Below are positions 19,416-29,217 of a stretch of DNA of 41,756 nucleotides, piece after piece. The notes beneath the pieces are model-generated. The model was given only the letters and a program-made list of their open reading frames with translations, did not search any database and was not told where the DNA came from. The DNA is from Gammaproteobacteria bacterium (GTDB lineage Bacteria; Pseudomonadota; Gammaproteobacteria; Pseudomonadales; Pseudohongiellaceae). The stretch is from contig JAPPOG010000080.1 of NCBI GenBank assembly GCA_028818225.1, positions 1-41,756 of the forward strand, in the 5' to 3' direction. The position numbers and the translations under genes were made by a program. How positions within the stretch are numbered: position 1 is the stretch's first letter; each line of letters starts with the position of its first letter.

Positions 19416-20843
19416 GTGAATTCTCTGAACGCCGCATTTAAAGCGCTACCTAGTGTAGACAAAGCATTGCAGTCAGAAGCATTAAGCCCGCTGGTTGTCA
19501 AATATGGCCATGAGGCTGTGAAAGCTGCCATTCGTAGCAAACTTGACGAAGTCAGAAATGAGATCTCTGCCGGCGATAGTAGCTTGGTGGATGCTATTTT
19601 GGAAAAAAACTATTTTAGTAATTTCTGTAAAGAGGTCGCTGGTAATGTAAGTAGCTCTTTTGTTTCCTCCCTTATACCAGTACTGAATCTCACCGGAACA
19701 GTTGTCCACACCAATCTCGGCAGGGCTCGCTTACCTGCTGAAGCAATGAGTGCAATAGAGACTGTAGCGACTCAGGCTACCAATCTTGAATTCGATCTTG
19801 TTACAGGCAAACGAGGTGACAGAGATTCTCATATCGAAAAGAGTATTTGCGAAATTACCGGTGCTGAGGCAGCCACCGTGGTGAATAATAATGCTGCCGC
19901 GGTTTTACTTGTGCTAAATACGCTTTCCCCTGGCAAAGAAGTAATTATATCTCGTGGTGAATTGGTGGAAATTGGTGGAGCATTTCGCATACCAGATGTT
20001 ATGAAAAGTGCGGGATGTACACTCAAAGAAATTGGAACGACAAATCGAACTCACCTGAGAGATTTTGAAAACGCTATAAATCAGGATACTGGATTACTAA
20101 TGAAGGTGCATACCAGTAATTATGAGATCCGTGGATTCACAAATTCAGTACCAGAAGAAGAGATCAGCAATCTTGCGCGAGAAAAAAAGCTAAACTTTGT
20201 CTCGGACCTTGGTAGTGGCACACTGGTTGATTTAAGTCAGTTTGGGTTGCCTCATGAGCCCACAGTTTCTGAAACCCTGGCTAATGGGGCTGACATAGTG
20301 ACATTTAGTGGGGATAAATTGTTAGGTGGCCCCCAAGCTGGGGTTATAGCAGGCAAGCAAGAATTAGTTCAGGCAATTAAAAGGAATCCACTCAAACGTG
20401 CATTGCGAGTGGATAAAATTACTATGGCTGCACTAGCATCCATCATTAACCTGTACCGAGATCCTCAGCGACTGGCTCAGCGCGTTCCCTTGATTGGAGA
20501 CCTGGCGCGACCTGTAAGTGAAATTGCTGCACTGGCTGATCGATTGTTGCCGGACTTTGTCGAGAAGTTGAAAAATCGAGCAGAAGCAAGCATTGAAGAT
20601 TGTAAGAGTCAGATCGGAAGTGGCGCTCTTCCTCTTGATCTGTTGGCGAGCAAGGCTATTGTGCTGCGGCCTATCGCCAAAAAGGGTGCAACCGATGCAT
20701 CGCTTCAAAAACTGGCAGCGGATTTCCGTGAGCTTTCAAAACCTGTGATCGGCCGTATTCATGATGGAAAACTACTTTTTGATTTGCGCTGCTTACATGA
20801 CGAAGAAGAGCTTCGGCGCCTACTTCTGCAATTGCCCGTTTAA
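19416..20843 (+). CDS. selA: L-seryl-tRNA(Sec) selenium transferase SelA
   Basis: A PLP-dependent cytosolic enzyme converting Ser-tRNA(Sec) to Sec-tRNA(Sec) with selenophosphate. I place the start at GTG 19416 (475 residues), because SelA proteins begin about ten residues before the conserved ALPSVD and a GGA lies at a suitable distance. The open frame extends back to TTG 19371 without a ribosome-binding site. NLTGTVVHTNLGRARLP and FSGDKLLGGPQAG are the family motifs, the latter holding the PLP lysine (K301 from this start). The last four bases overlap the convergent MFS gene. It is separated from selB by about 8.5 kb. Confidence 0.95.
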   Translation: MNSLNAAFKALPSVDKALQSEALSPLVVKYGHEAVKAAIRSKLDEVRNEISAGDSSLVDAILEKNYFSNFCKEVAGNVSSSFVSSLIPVLNLTGTVVHTNLGRARLPAEAMSAIETVATQATNLEFDLVTGKRGDRDSHIEKSICEITGAEAATVVNNNAAAVLLVLNTLSPGKEVIISRGELVEIGGAFRIPDVMKSAGCTLKEIGTTNRTHLRDFENAINQDTGLLMKVHTSNYEIRGFTNSVPEEEISNLAREKKLNFVSDLGSGTLVDLSQFGLPHEPTVSETLANGADIVTFSGDKLLGGPQAGVIAGKQELVQAIKRNPLKRALRVDKITMAALASIINLYRDPQRLAQRVPLIGDLARPVSEIAALADRLLPDFVEKLKNRAEASIEDCKSQIGSGALPLDLLASKAIVLRPIAKKGATDASLQKLAADFRELSKPVIGRIHDGKLLFDLRCLHDEEELRRLLLQLPV

Positions 20844-22027
20844 GTGATCGCTGGTGCCGGTTTTACTCCCCACTTAAATAAATAAAGTGAAAGTACTGAC
20901 GCTAATAGCATCATGATGAGCAATGGATAAGCAGTGCCATTAAAGATGAAAGCGACAAGTTGCGCAGCAACCGCAGATACAGCCATTTGCAGGAATCCTG
21001 TGAGACCTGATGCGCTGCCCGCGTACTGGGGAAATTCGTTAATAGCTGCTGCTTGAGCGTTTGGGAGTGTGATTCCATTGCCAAATACCGCAATCGATAC
21101 CGGTATAAATAAAGACAATGGGTGACTCACGCCGGCCAGGCCTAAAATAATGGCTATTCCTATTCCTATGATAGCGATAGTCGCCCCACTGGCAATCATT
21201 GCATTGATACTCACACTGTTACCATAATGGCGGGCAACATAATTACCCGCCATAAATCCCAGAGGAATCATGACAAAGTAATAACCATATTCGGTTGGAG
21301 GGCGGTTCATTACCGACACCATGATCTCGGGCGCGGCGGAAATAAAGCTGAAAAAAACCACCGATACAAAAGTTATGCAGAATGCATAGCCACAGAAAGC
21401 TCGAGATTTAAATAAGGAAGCATATGTCCTTAACATTGAGCCAATGCCTTCAAATGGGACAGGGGAAGCCAGGGTTTCGGGTTGTCCCATAATCAACAGC
21501 ACGAAAATAATCAAACTACCACTTGCGACTATCAAAAATACTGACTCCCAACCGAAACGAGCCATAAGTTCGCCGCCTAATGCAGGTGATAGCATTGGAA
21601 TCACAACCATTACCATTACCAGGGTGGCGATTACTCTTGCAGCCTCTTCGGCACTGTAAACATCCCGCACTATCGCCCTGGCCAGCACCAGACCAACCGC
21701 GCCTCCAAATGCTTGAATAATTCGTCCGATTATTAACAAAGTAATTGAATCCGCGAGATAGCAGAAAAAAGAGCCGACAATCGTAATAAGAATGCCGAGT
21801 AACATGATGGGTTTGCGTCCGTACTTGTCGGAGAGTGGGCCATATACCAGAGTACCAATGGCTATGGAAAGCATAGATAAACTTAAGGTGAGCTGAGCAA
21901 CATCGTTGCTTACTGAGAAATCATCCTGAATAACCGGCAGTGCTGGCAGGAGGATCTGCATTCCAGCTGGCCCTAGTGCAGATGTAGCAGCCAACAGCAC
22001 TATCAGTCGTTTGGATAGCGAATCCAT
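20840..22027 (-). CDS. Bcr/CflA-type MFS drug efflux transporter
   Basis: A 395-residue inner membrane carrier with about twelve hydrophobic segments. LILPALPVIQDDFSVS in the first segment, LVYGPLSDKYGRKPIMLLG between segments 2 and 3, and QAFGGAVGLVLARAIVRDVY in segment 4 are the pattern of the Bcr/CflA (DHA1) subfamily. These are proton-driven drug or metabolite exporters. The actual substrate is unknown. It starts at ATG and overlaps the selA end tail to tail by four bases. The TPR-like gene upstream on the same strand ends 53 bases away, so weak read-through is possible. Confidence 0.9.
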   Translation of the reverse strand: MDSLSKRLIVLLAATSALGPAGMQILLPALPVIQDDFSVSNDVAQLTLSLSMLSIAIGTLVYGPLSDKYGRKPIMLLGILITIVGSFFCYLADSITLLIIGRIIQAFGGAVGLVLARAIVRDVYSAEEAARVIATLVMVMVVIPMLSPALGGELMARFGWESVFLIVASGSLIIFVLLIMGQPETLASPVPFEGIGSMLRTYASLFKSRAFCGYAFCITFVSVVFFSFISAAPEIMVSVMNRPPTEYGYYFVMIPLGFMAGNYVARHYGNSVSINAMIASGATIAIIGIGIAIILGLAGVSHPLSLFIPVSIAVFGNGITLPNAQAAAINEFPQYAGSASGLTGFLQMAVSAVAAQLVAFIFNGTAYPLLIMMLLASVLSLYLFKWGVKPAPAIT

Positions 22028-22080
22028 TTTCGATATGTTGTCCCAATTTTTCGTTTTACGTGGCGATCCGCCACTGAGGC

Positions 22081-24141
22081 TTAGCGAACCAAGAAAGCGT
22101 CTCGTGAATTACGCAAATTACTATTGGTTTGTGAGCTAAGAATGACGCTTGAACCGAGCAGAATAGAGCGTTGAGCTTTACTGATGTCGTATCCTAAACC
22201 AAAAGTACTGGTATGAAACAATCGGGTTAACTCTTGAGCATTCCATTTGCTGCTGTGATTGTCAGCGGCGGCCATAGTGTAACACGATAGCACAGTGCCT
22301 GTTCGTGTTTTAAAGCAGGCAGATAGATCGGGAGAAGTCTCTACTTCAATTTTTAAACCATTACTATCTTCGATAAAGCGTGGCGATTTGGCCACATAGT
22401 CTCCGACTAATTGAGCGAACTCCGTCTCATCAGTAGTAATCATAACGGGAATTCGGATATCCATTCTGCGAAAAATACTTGGATCTTGTTGGTAGGCGCT
22501 CGCGAAAAACTCCAGTGCGCCCGGGTATAGCTCAGTTTCCCAGGATGCATTCGCCATGTTGGCTGCGACACGCGCTCGGAGAAGTATTTCTTGTTCAGGC
22601 AATTGGGATAATGCCAGGGCTCCAGCCTCTAGCACAGTATCGGAATCGCTTTCTTTAGCGGCGATCTCCACCAAGTAACCATAATAGTAGCCTTCATTTA
22701 ACTGAAATGCGCCATTGGCTCTGGCTTGGTTGAGAATATTCTTCATCACACCCGTGCCAATTAGCTGAATGATTTCAGGTTCCACCCATTCTGGAATATG
22801 CACATCCAAGGGGGCGTAAGGTCGCAACCGATTTTGCAAGATTTCGAAATCTGCAAAGAGAGATGCTGCGCGTCGCTCTGCGCGCCATGCATCTAATCTT
22901 AGTCGGTTGGCTTGAAAGCGAGCAGGAATTGATTCGTAGAAATCCAGGGTAGATAAATTCTCCAGTTGAATCTGGTACTCTGTTCGATTAGCCATCATAT
23001 TAAGCAGGGCAGCAAAGGAATCTTTCTGAGCATCGTCAGCACTATAAGACCCATTTCTATCCGGTTGATTGAGGGCAGTTTGGGTCAGCTTGACAGCATC
23101 TTCTGCATAGCCGGCAACCAATAAAAAACTGGCGCTTACCAGAAAATGTTCTGCCCTATTCATAACACTTACTATTGGTTCTTGTTGCTCTCTCCAGATT
23201 AACATGCGGTCAAGGGCAGAACGTGCATCATCGAACCGACCCTGATTTAGAGTTAGAAAGAGTTTATAAATCCAGGGATCTGCAACGCTCTGGGGATTGA
23301 GATAGCGAGTCGCACGGTCTAAATATTCCTCCGCCTGATCCATTTGTAAAAGACTCAGGGATACTTCCGAAGCATTGGTCAGATAGACAGTGTCAAAATC
23401 ATTTTCACGGCTGGCGATATTTTCATCTTCATCGATGGCTCGATCACAGGCGGACGTGGATTCGATTGGTGTCAGACTTGCTAGCTCCACGGCGCACAGG
23501 GTATTCCAGGCCCGTGCTCTTTCCCTTTCACTTTCACTGTTTTGTAGCACGCGATTCGCAGATTCTCTGGCTGCATCATATTGCTTTAACTTTATCAGCG
23601 GCCAGCCACGAAACGATTCCATGTCCTGGCCGTAAATCGTTGCGATTTTATCGAGATAATCCAATGACTTAAGCTGATCTCCCATCAATTGATGGACATA
23701 GGAAAGTTGACTCAGAGTCAGGTAGTGCCACTGTATGTTTCCGGAGACAACGGCGGCCTCAAGAGATTCATAATTAGTTAATTCCTCCGCTCTATTCAAA
23801 TGAAACAGGGCGCGAGGCATATTTCCTTCAACGCTAAAAAGCACTTCAGCAAAGGCAAATTGCGCGCCGGGGGAATCTGGTTCTCCTCGAACCCATTGTT
23901 CGCTTAGTTCTCTTGCTCTGACATTCTCATCAAGTTCAAGAGCATCGCAGATTGCTAATGCATTCGGATTTGCGATATTCGTAAAACCAAAACACAGGGG
24001 AAGTCTTGCCTCCGGAATTTCGATCGTATCTATATCTAATTGTGAATTTTCTTGAGCAGATAAGACTGTTGCAATTATTAGACAACTAATCCCAATTAGT
24101 GCTCTTGAAAAACGATATTTCTGTATCCCAGCGATTATCAT
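22081..24141 (-). CDS. Exported TPR-like repeat protein in the MoxR cluster
   Basis: A 686-residue protein with an N-terminal signal peptide: basic residues, a hydrophobic stretch to about residue 28, then LSAQE as a likely cleavage site. The mature part is almost entirely alpha-helical with degenerate tetratricopeptide-like units such as AFAEVLFSVEGNMPRALFHL and QMDQAEEYLDRATRYL. I do not recognise a named family. Its ATG overlaps the MoxR stop by four bases, so it is translationally coupled. Exported or membrane TPR proteins are common members of MoxR/DUF58 clusters, where they are thought to help assemble or scaffold envelope complexes. A periplasmic scaffold role is inference. Confidence 0.75.
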   Translation of the reverse strand: MIIAGIQKYRFSRALIGISCLIIATVLSAQENSQLDIDTIEIPEARLPLCFGFTNIANPNALAICDALELDENVRARELSEQWVRGEPDSPGAQFAFAEVLFSVEGNMPRALFHLNRAEELTNYESLEAAVVSGNIQWHYLTLSQLSYVHQLMGDQLKSLDYLDKIATIYGQDMESFRGWPLIKLKQYDAARESANRVLQNSESERERARAWNTLCAVELASLTPIESTSACDRAIDEDENIASRENDFDTVYLTNASEVSLSLLQMDQAEEYLDRATRYLNPQSVADPWIYKLFLTLNQGRFDDARSALDRMLIWREQQEPIVSVMNRAEHFLVSASFLLVAGYAEDAVKLTQTALNQPDRNGSYSADDAQKDSFAALLNMMANRTEYQIQLENLSTLDFYESIPARFQANRLRLDAWRAERRAASLFADFEILQNRLRPYAPLDVHIPEWVEPEIIQLIGTGVMKNILNQARANGAFQLNEGYYYGYLVEIAAKESDSDTVLEAGALALSQLPEQEILLRARVAANMANASWETELYPGALEFFASAYQQDPSIFRRMDIRIPVMITTDETEFAQLVGDYVAKSPRFIEDSNGLKIEVETSPDLSACFKTRTGTVLSCYTMAAADNHSSKWNAQELTRLFHTSTFGLGYDISKAQRSILLGSSVILSSQTNSNLRNSRDAFLVR

Positions 24142-25172
24142 TTGCTCAATGTGCTTCTTGCCAGTTGCTCCATGGGTTCTCGCATATTGTCCAGCAACAC
24201 TTTTTCTACATCGGAAACACCAGGCGCTAATTCAATTCGGTGACCCAGTACTCGAGGTAGCAATAATTCTATATCTTCGGCTGATACAAAATCTCTGCCC
24301 CTTAATGCAGCAGATACCTGTAATGCCGGCAGCAGCAGTACCATGCTGCGAGTTGAGTTACCCTGTAAGACCCGGTCGTCGTCTCGAAGGTTTCTGGAAA
24401 TATCTACCAATGCTGTCTTTACACTGGCACCGATAGCAACTTCGTTATCTATAGTTTTTCGCGCTCGTAATACCTGGTCTCTCGTCACAGTTTCTAGTTG
24501 ACCACTCAAGTCCCTTCTGGTCTTGTAGGTATCGAGCACATCGAGTTCAGAGTCTCTATCAATATGATCCATGGTGATCTTAAATAAAAATCGATCTAGC
24601 TGCGGAGTAGGCAGCGGATATGTGCCAACGAGATCCAACGGATTCTGAGTTGCGATTACAAAAAATAAATCATCCAGCGCATAAGTGACATTATCTACCG
24701 TAACTTGCTTCTCACCCATCGCTTCCAGCATAGCTGACTGGACTTTCGGGGAAGTACGATTTATTTCATCAGCCAGGACTACATGGGCAAACAAAGGACC
24801 ATGGCGAAAATGAAAAGCATTACTATTGCTATCAAATACTGGCACACCAGTTACGTCTGAAGGCAGCAAATCCGGGGTAAATTGTATTCTACGGAAAGGC
24901 ACGATTGATTCATCGTTGGAGCTTCCATTAATAATTGCTTCGCCCAGGGCCTTTGCCAAGGTTGTCTTGCCTGAGCCTGGAAAATCCTCCAATAGAACGT
25001 GGCCATCAGCAATTAGTGCGATTATCGCCAGTTCTATTACGTCATCCCTGCCGAGTACTTGTTTCTTTACTGTTGCTTGTAAAGTGGCTAGTACGTCGAG
25101 TGCTTTAGGCAGTTCGCTACTAGACATTGCAGTTGACAACTCTTCTACTTCGGCAACATTGTCTGAGCTCAT
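24138..25172 (-). CDS. MoxR-family AAA+ ATPase
   Basis: A 344-residue cytosolic AAA+ protein. Walker A is DFPGSGKTTLAKALG and Walker B is VVLADEINRTSPKVQSAMLE. ATQNPLDLVGTYPLPTPQLDRFLFK is typical of MoxR proteins and includes sensor 1, and a C-terminal lid domain follows. MoxR ATPases are proposed to act as chaperones for maturation of partner complexes. It sits third in the minus-strand series DUF58, transglutaminase, MoxR, TPR-like. It starts 35 bases after the transglutaminase gene and overlaps the next gene by four bases. Confidence 0.93.
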   Translation of the reverse strand: MSSDNVAEVEELSTAMSSSELPKALDVLATLQATVKKQVLGRDDVIELAIIALIADGHVLLEDFPGSGKTTLAKALGEAIINGSSNDESIVPFRRIQFTPDLLPSDVTGVPVFDSNSNAFHFRHGPLFAHVVLADEINRTSPKVQSAMLEAMGEKQVTVDNVTYALDDLFFVIATQNPLDLVGTYPLPTPQLDRFLFKITMDHIDRDSELDVLDTYKTRRDLSGQLETVTRDQVLRARKTIDNEVAIGASVKTALVDISRNLRDDDRVLQGNSTRSMVLLLPALQVSAALRGRDFVSAEDIELLLPRVLGHRIELAPGVSDVEKVLLDNMREPMEQLARSTLSK

Positions 25173-25207
25173 TTAATACTCCAAATGAAAAATTGAAAGC
25201 AATAGTA

Positions 25208-27352
25208 CTATTTCGTCAGTAGCCAGGAGAATGGATTTAGGATCCCAAGTAGCTTTCGCCAGGAAACGGTAGTAGAACTGATTTCATGACGAATTGACTG
25301 ATCTAATTCTTTCCACTCCGATGCTGTATCAGGCTCGTGCTGACTATCACCTAACGCGAGTGCAAGATGGGTTCGGGTCATGGGTTGGATCGATGGAATT
25401 GTTGCAGCGATTCGCGCAGCAAATTTTTCTCGACTCTCTCCGAAATTGCGATGTAATCCCACAGCAGAAAGTCTGTCTAACGCGGCTCGATAACCTAGTC
25501 GGTATTGAGATTCGTTTGCGCTAACAGCAGGAATCCATAATCGATAGACCTTAATCAAGTAGGCCACGATCAAGGTTAATCCAGCTAGTGCATAGAGAAT
25601 ATTCAGTATGGTTCGCAGCTGAATAATAGAAGTCTGTTGAGATTCCAGGAAATCCTCAAAAGATGCGTCATTTCTCAACATGTCCCCCAATAACTGTTGA
25701 AGATCATTCTGTGGATCAGTCGTCATATCGACAAGAGTTTGTTGCGGCGCTGGGTCGATGATTACCCACCCTATATCTTTGAAATAGACTTCAGGCCAAG
25801 CATGGCCATGAATCGCCTGTACTAATAATGCTGAGCCACCGGCACGATTTGCGGCCGGTACTGAATAGCCAATGCCTACGCGAGCTGGTATGCCTAAACT
25901 GCGAAACATGTATGTCGCGGCAAAAGAAAAATGCATGCAGTAGCCGGTAAGGTCTCCAAACAAGAAAGAAGCGGCAGGGTCCGGTTCATAGGCATGATCA
26001 TTTTTCAGACTGTAAATACCATTTTCATCCAGGTAGGTTTTTATCGCCCAGGCTTTCGCAAATGGGTCATTTGCATATTCGGGGCGTAGATCCTGGATTA
26101 GCTCTTCCGCTAATGCCCGGTAACGAGGGTCGTCAGGCAGTGTGAGATATTGCTGTAACACATCCTCAGACCAATCATCTCGACCGGTATCTCTGCCTAT
26201 AAGGTATTCAAAGTCATATTCTGGAGCCATGGAATAGGCGTCATAGGTACGCTTGAAGCGCAGATTGTTGGGATTAGCGGTATTCTCGTAGGCAATGGGG
26301 CTTACCAAACCGAAGGGATTGCGATGGGGCACCAACATGCCAATGCTTGTACGAACAAGTTTTCTCTCAGCATTGGCGCCGGGCAATTGCTCTGAATCGG
26401 ATCTGCTATTGGTGAAATGCTCTATGAGATCTCGGTCCATGTCGTCGCGTGTCGCATAATCAAGCATGGCGCCATTGAATTCCGAATAGGCAGATTCCCG
26501 AAAATAGTACGAACCATTCAGCGGTTCGTAGTCATCTCTGAAAACAACAACTGCTACTGGTGCCTCTTTGTCATTGTTATCGTTTTCGCCATCCCGAAAA
26601 GGATTGTCCCTTTGTCCGCTGTTACCATTCTGCGCCTGACCGGTCAGGCCCATGTTATCGGTCATTTGCGGTGTGGGTAAGCCAAACATTCTTACGTAGA
26701 TAAGCAATGAAAAACATAATAGGCCCAATACAGTGAAGTGATAGGGCAGACGTTTCTGATTGTTTTCCATCATGAGAAGTGCAGACAGTGAGAGCACTGC
26801 TCCGCAACCAAAGGCCATTAAGATTGATGAGGGGTCGATTCCCCTGGTTAGTGCAAAATCTCCAATGAAAAAAGGCCTGTGAATCATGCCATTACGGTGA
26901 GCAGCCAGAGTAATGACAAAGGCGGATGCTACAAATAAAATTTCAATGACCGCACCAAAACTTAATCTATGAGCCAGGGTTCTGAGACTGAAGGTTATGC
27001 TCGCACTCAAGCCAAACCACTTCATCGTTTCACCCAGATTAAAGGCAACAATTGGTGAAAATAAGCCGGCAGCGGTATCAGTATTTACCGCAAAATTTGC
27101 AAACAAAATCGCTAATAACCAGGCACTAAAACTCAATCCAAGAATCGTTGAAGTGCGTAAGGTGTTCAATGGTTGTTTATGGAGTTGCAAATCAACCAGG
27201 TAACAGGAAAACAAGCAGCCGGTGAAAGCAGCGATAGAGCCACTTATGACGGTCATGGAGAGGCTAAGTACCCAAAAGCTACTGGCGATAATAGTCGCCC
27301 GTAAACTTGTCGGGAGGAAATGATGCGATGAATGTTCTACTCTAACGGTCAT
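25208..27352 (-). CDS. TgpA-like membrane transglutaminase domain protein
   Basis: A 714-residue protein with several N-terminal membrane segments (to about residue 215), a large periplasmic region, a last membrane helix near residue 590 and a cytoplasmic tail. The transglutaminase core has the triad in GYCMHFSFAATYMFRSLGIP (C472), HGHAWPEVYF and WVIIDPAPQQ. This matches the TgpA/DUF3488 architecture; the Pseudomonas aeruginosa relative is an essential periplasmic protein. It lies 25 bases after DUF58 and 35 before MoxR, a common gene trio. Its substrate is unknown. Confidence 0.9.
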   Translation of the reverse strand: MTVRVEHSSHHFLPTSLRATIIASSFWVLSLSMTVISGSIAAFTGCLFSCYLVDLQLHKQPLNTLRTSTILGLSFSAWLLAILFANFAVNTDTAAGLFSPIVAFNLGETMKWFGLSASITFSLRTLAHRLSFGAVIEILFVASAFVITLAAHRNGMIHRPFFIGDFALTRGIDPSSILMAFGCGAVLSLSALLMMENNQKRLPYHFTVLGLLCFSLLIYVRMFGLPTPQMTDNMGLTGQAQNGNSGQRDNPFRDGENDNNDKEAPVAVVVFRDDYEPLNGSYYFRESAYSEFNGAMLDYATRDDMDRDLIEHFTNSRSDSEQLPGANAERKLVRTSIGMLVPHRNPFGLVSPIAYENTANPNNLRFKRTYDAYSMAPEYDFEYLIGRDTGRDDWSEDVLQQYLTLPDDPRYRALAEELIQDLRPEYANDPFAKAWAIKTYLDENGIYSLKNDHAYEPDPAASFLFGDLTGYCMHFSFAATYMFRSLGIPARVGIGYSVPAANRAGGSALLVQAIHGHAWPEVYFKDIGWVIIDPAPQQTLVDMTTDPQNDLQQLLGDMLRNDASFEDFLESQQTSIIQLRTILNILYALAGLTLIVAYLIKVYRLWIPAVSANESQYRLGYRAALDRLSAVGLHRNFGESREKFAARIAATIPSIQPMTRTHLALALGDSQHEPDTASEWKELDQSIRHEISSTTVSWRKLLGILNPFSWLLTK

Positions 27353-27377
27353 ATAAATAAATTTTGGAACTAACCAC

Positions 27378-28706
27378 TTAAACCTTTCTCAGGCGCTTAT
27401 CAAAACTAAAGCCAGTTTTCCTGTCTACAACCAGAGTCGATTCTACTAGTTGGCCCAATTCGGTCAATAACTTGAGCAATTCCTGCCTGGAGCTACCGTA
27501 TTTCGTGGCCTTCAGGGAGTCTGCAGATTCCTTAAACAGCAGCTTCCTCCATATTACCTGGCTGGTTTCTTCATTAAATCCGTCAGTGGCTATTACCAGT
27601 GTAAACTGACCGGAATATCGACCAATTGTGTTCTTAAGCTGCGGTAACCAGGGTGCGAGTTCCGCAGCGGCAAACACTATACAATGAGCGCCACTCTGTC
27701 CTGCAGCTTTAGCCAGAAATTTATCCAATCCGTAACTAAAGGTACGATTTATTGCGCGTGATCGGGCTACTGCTTTCAGAGCGCTGTTCAACTCTTCACA
27801 GGGCTCTTCAGTTCCATCGGCAGCAAAGGCCCAATCTTCTCCCAGTACACCTGTTTCCAAGGCCATTCTGGCAATTGCAGCTGCCGCTTCGTCTTTATCG
27901 CTGCTGAGTAAATAAGCGACCGTACGCTTACTGTGGAAGACGCTCTTTTCAGCGAGACGCACGTTTAGTTGGCGATTCCTTGCATAAACTTTCCACATGA
28001 TATTGCGGACAGAGTCTCCTGGTGCATAGGGGCGAATTTCCATACGGTCACCTTCTGGATCGCCGGAAGGGTTTGGGATTCCATCTTCTGCAGTGAGAGA
28101 CTTAAGCAAGGGTAATGTCTTTACTGTGTTGATCTGAGGGAGTGCCATACAACTAACGTCCTGATTTTGTAGCCAGGAATACCGACAGAATCCTAAAACG
28201 TCCGCGACGGTGAATTTTCGGTTAACAGATTCTGTGAGACAGCGCTTCTCAGGAATAATTTCTTCCAGAAACCGATTGTTAGAATCGACTCTGGTTCTGG
28301 TTTCAATGAAATCTGGATAGACAATTATCCAGCTTAGTTGCACCAAAGGCAGCAGGTTAAGCGTGGGTATTGAAAACCCCGTTTCATTGGGGAACCCAAC
28401 TTCTACTTTAATCGCTTTATCAGACCCGCTGGATGCGCTTATGATTTTCTGGATTTTGCGTTGTACGAAAACTCCACTAATTACAGAGCAGAATAGGCAA
28501 AAAACAAGAATTGCCAGTGCGCAGATCGCCAGGGCGAATACCACAAGGTCCATAGAACCATAGCCAAACATGCTTAAACAAAGGGCGGTAACGATTAGAG
28601 TGATTAGCCCCTGTAAAGTTAGAGGAAACAGTCCGATACCACTCTTGATAGTTTTCACTAGTAAAGACTGTCTCAAGTCGACAAATATCCTTCTGGACTG
28701 CTTCAT
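27378..28706 (-). CDS. DUF58 domain-containing protein
   Basis: A 442-residue protein with two membrane segments near residues 25-75. A cytosolic region with the DUF58 signature follows: GDRMEIRPYAPGDSVRNIMW, then KVYARNRQLNVRLAEK. The C-terminal part resembles a von Willebrand A-like fold without an obvious complete MIDAS motif. DUF58 proteins are regular partners of MoxR ATPases. It is the first gene of the DUF58-TgpA-MoxR-TPR series and lies 32 bases after the OsmC gene, so it may share that transcript. Function is unknown. Confidence 0.88.
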   Translation of the reverse strand: MKQSRRIFVDLRQSLLVKTIKSGIGLFPLTLQGLITLIVTALCLSMFGYGSMDLVVFALAICALAILVFCLFCSVISGVFVQRKIQKIISASSGSDKAIKVEVGFPNETGFSIPTLNLLPLVQLSWIIVYPDFIETRTRVDSNNRFLEEIIPEKRCLTESVNRKFTVADVLGFCRYSWLQNQDVSCMALPQINTVKTLPLLKSLTAEDGIPNPSGDPEGDRMEIRPYAPGDSVRNIMWKVYARNRQLNVRLAEKSVFHSKRTVAYLLSSDKDEAAAAIARMALETGVLGEDWAFAADGTEEPCEELNSALKAVARSRAINRTFSYGLDKFLAKAAGQSGAHCIVFAAAELAPWLPQLKNTIGRYSGQFTLVIATDGFNEETSQVIWRKLLFKESADSLKATKYGSSRQELLKLLTELGQLVESTLVVDRKTGFSFDKRLRKV

Positions 28707-28738
28707 AAATTCAATAGTGTTGCCTGTGAAATCAACTG

Positions 28739-29197
28739 TTAGAGATTAACTTCAACTTTTGTTCGTATAGAGTTTGCTATGAAGCATTCAGCATGGGCTT
28801 CATGATGCATGGATTCAATATCATCATGATTGGGGAGTGCTTCACCCGAGTAATTCACAACGGGATTGAGACTTACTTTGGATACCACATATTTTCCAAC
28901 CTCGTTCCTGGTCATCTCACCTACAGCTTCATCAGCGTAACTCTCGACCTGAAAACCTGACCTGCATGCAATGGAGAGAAAGAAAAGCATATGACAGGAC
29001 GAGATTGAAGCCACGAAAGCTTCTTCAGGATCTACACGAGCTTCCACAGACCAGGGTGATGGAACAATATCAGGTGAGGCAGAAGCGAGTACTACGGCCC
29101 CGCCATCAAATACCCATTCATGGCATCTGGAATATTTATTCGCAAGAAAATCGTCGCTATTTCTCTGCCACTTAACCGTTGCTTGATAGTTAGTCAT
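28739..29197 (-). CDS. OsmC/Ohr family protein
   Basis: A 152-residue soluble protein of the OsmC family, typically thiol-dependent hydroperoxide reductases. The conserved central helix is VDPEEAFVASISSCHMLFFLSIA. It carries the first catalytic cysteine in SSCHM. The second cysteine of the pair appears to be in HHEAHAECFIANSI near the C-terminus. The order and spacing fit the YhfA/OsmC-like branch rather than classical Ohr. It lies 20 bases after acs on the same strand and is probably co-transcribed with it. A link to acetate metabolism is not evident. Confidence 0.88.
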   Translation of the reverse strand: MTNYQATVKWQRNSDDFLANKYSRCHEWVFDGGAVVLASASPDIVPSPWSVEARVDPEEAFVASISSCHMLFFLSIACRSGFQVESYADEAVGEMTRNEVGKYVVSKVSLNPVVNYSGEALPNHDDIESMHHEAHAECFIANSIRTKVEVNL

Positions 29198-29217
29198 GGC
29201 GATTAATCGGGCGTATT

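Noticed and set aside
26417..26680. 87-residue frame opposite the transglutaminase gene
   Set aside because: It lies wholly within and antisense to the conserved TgpA-like gene and has no independent support.
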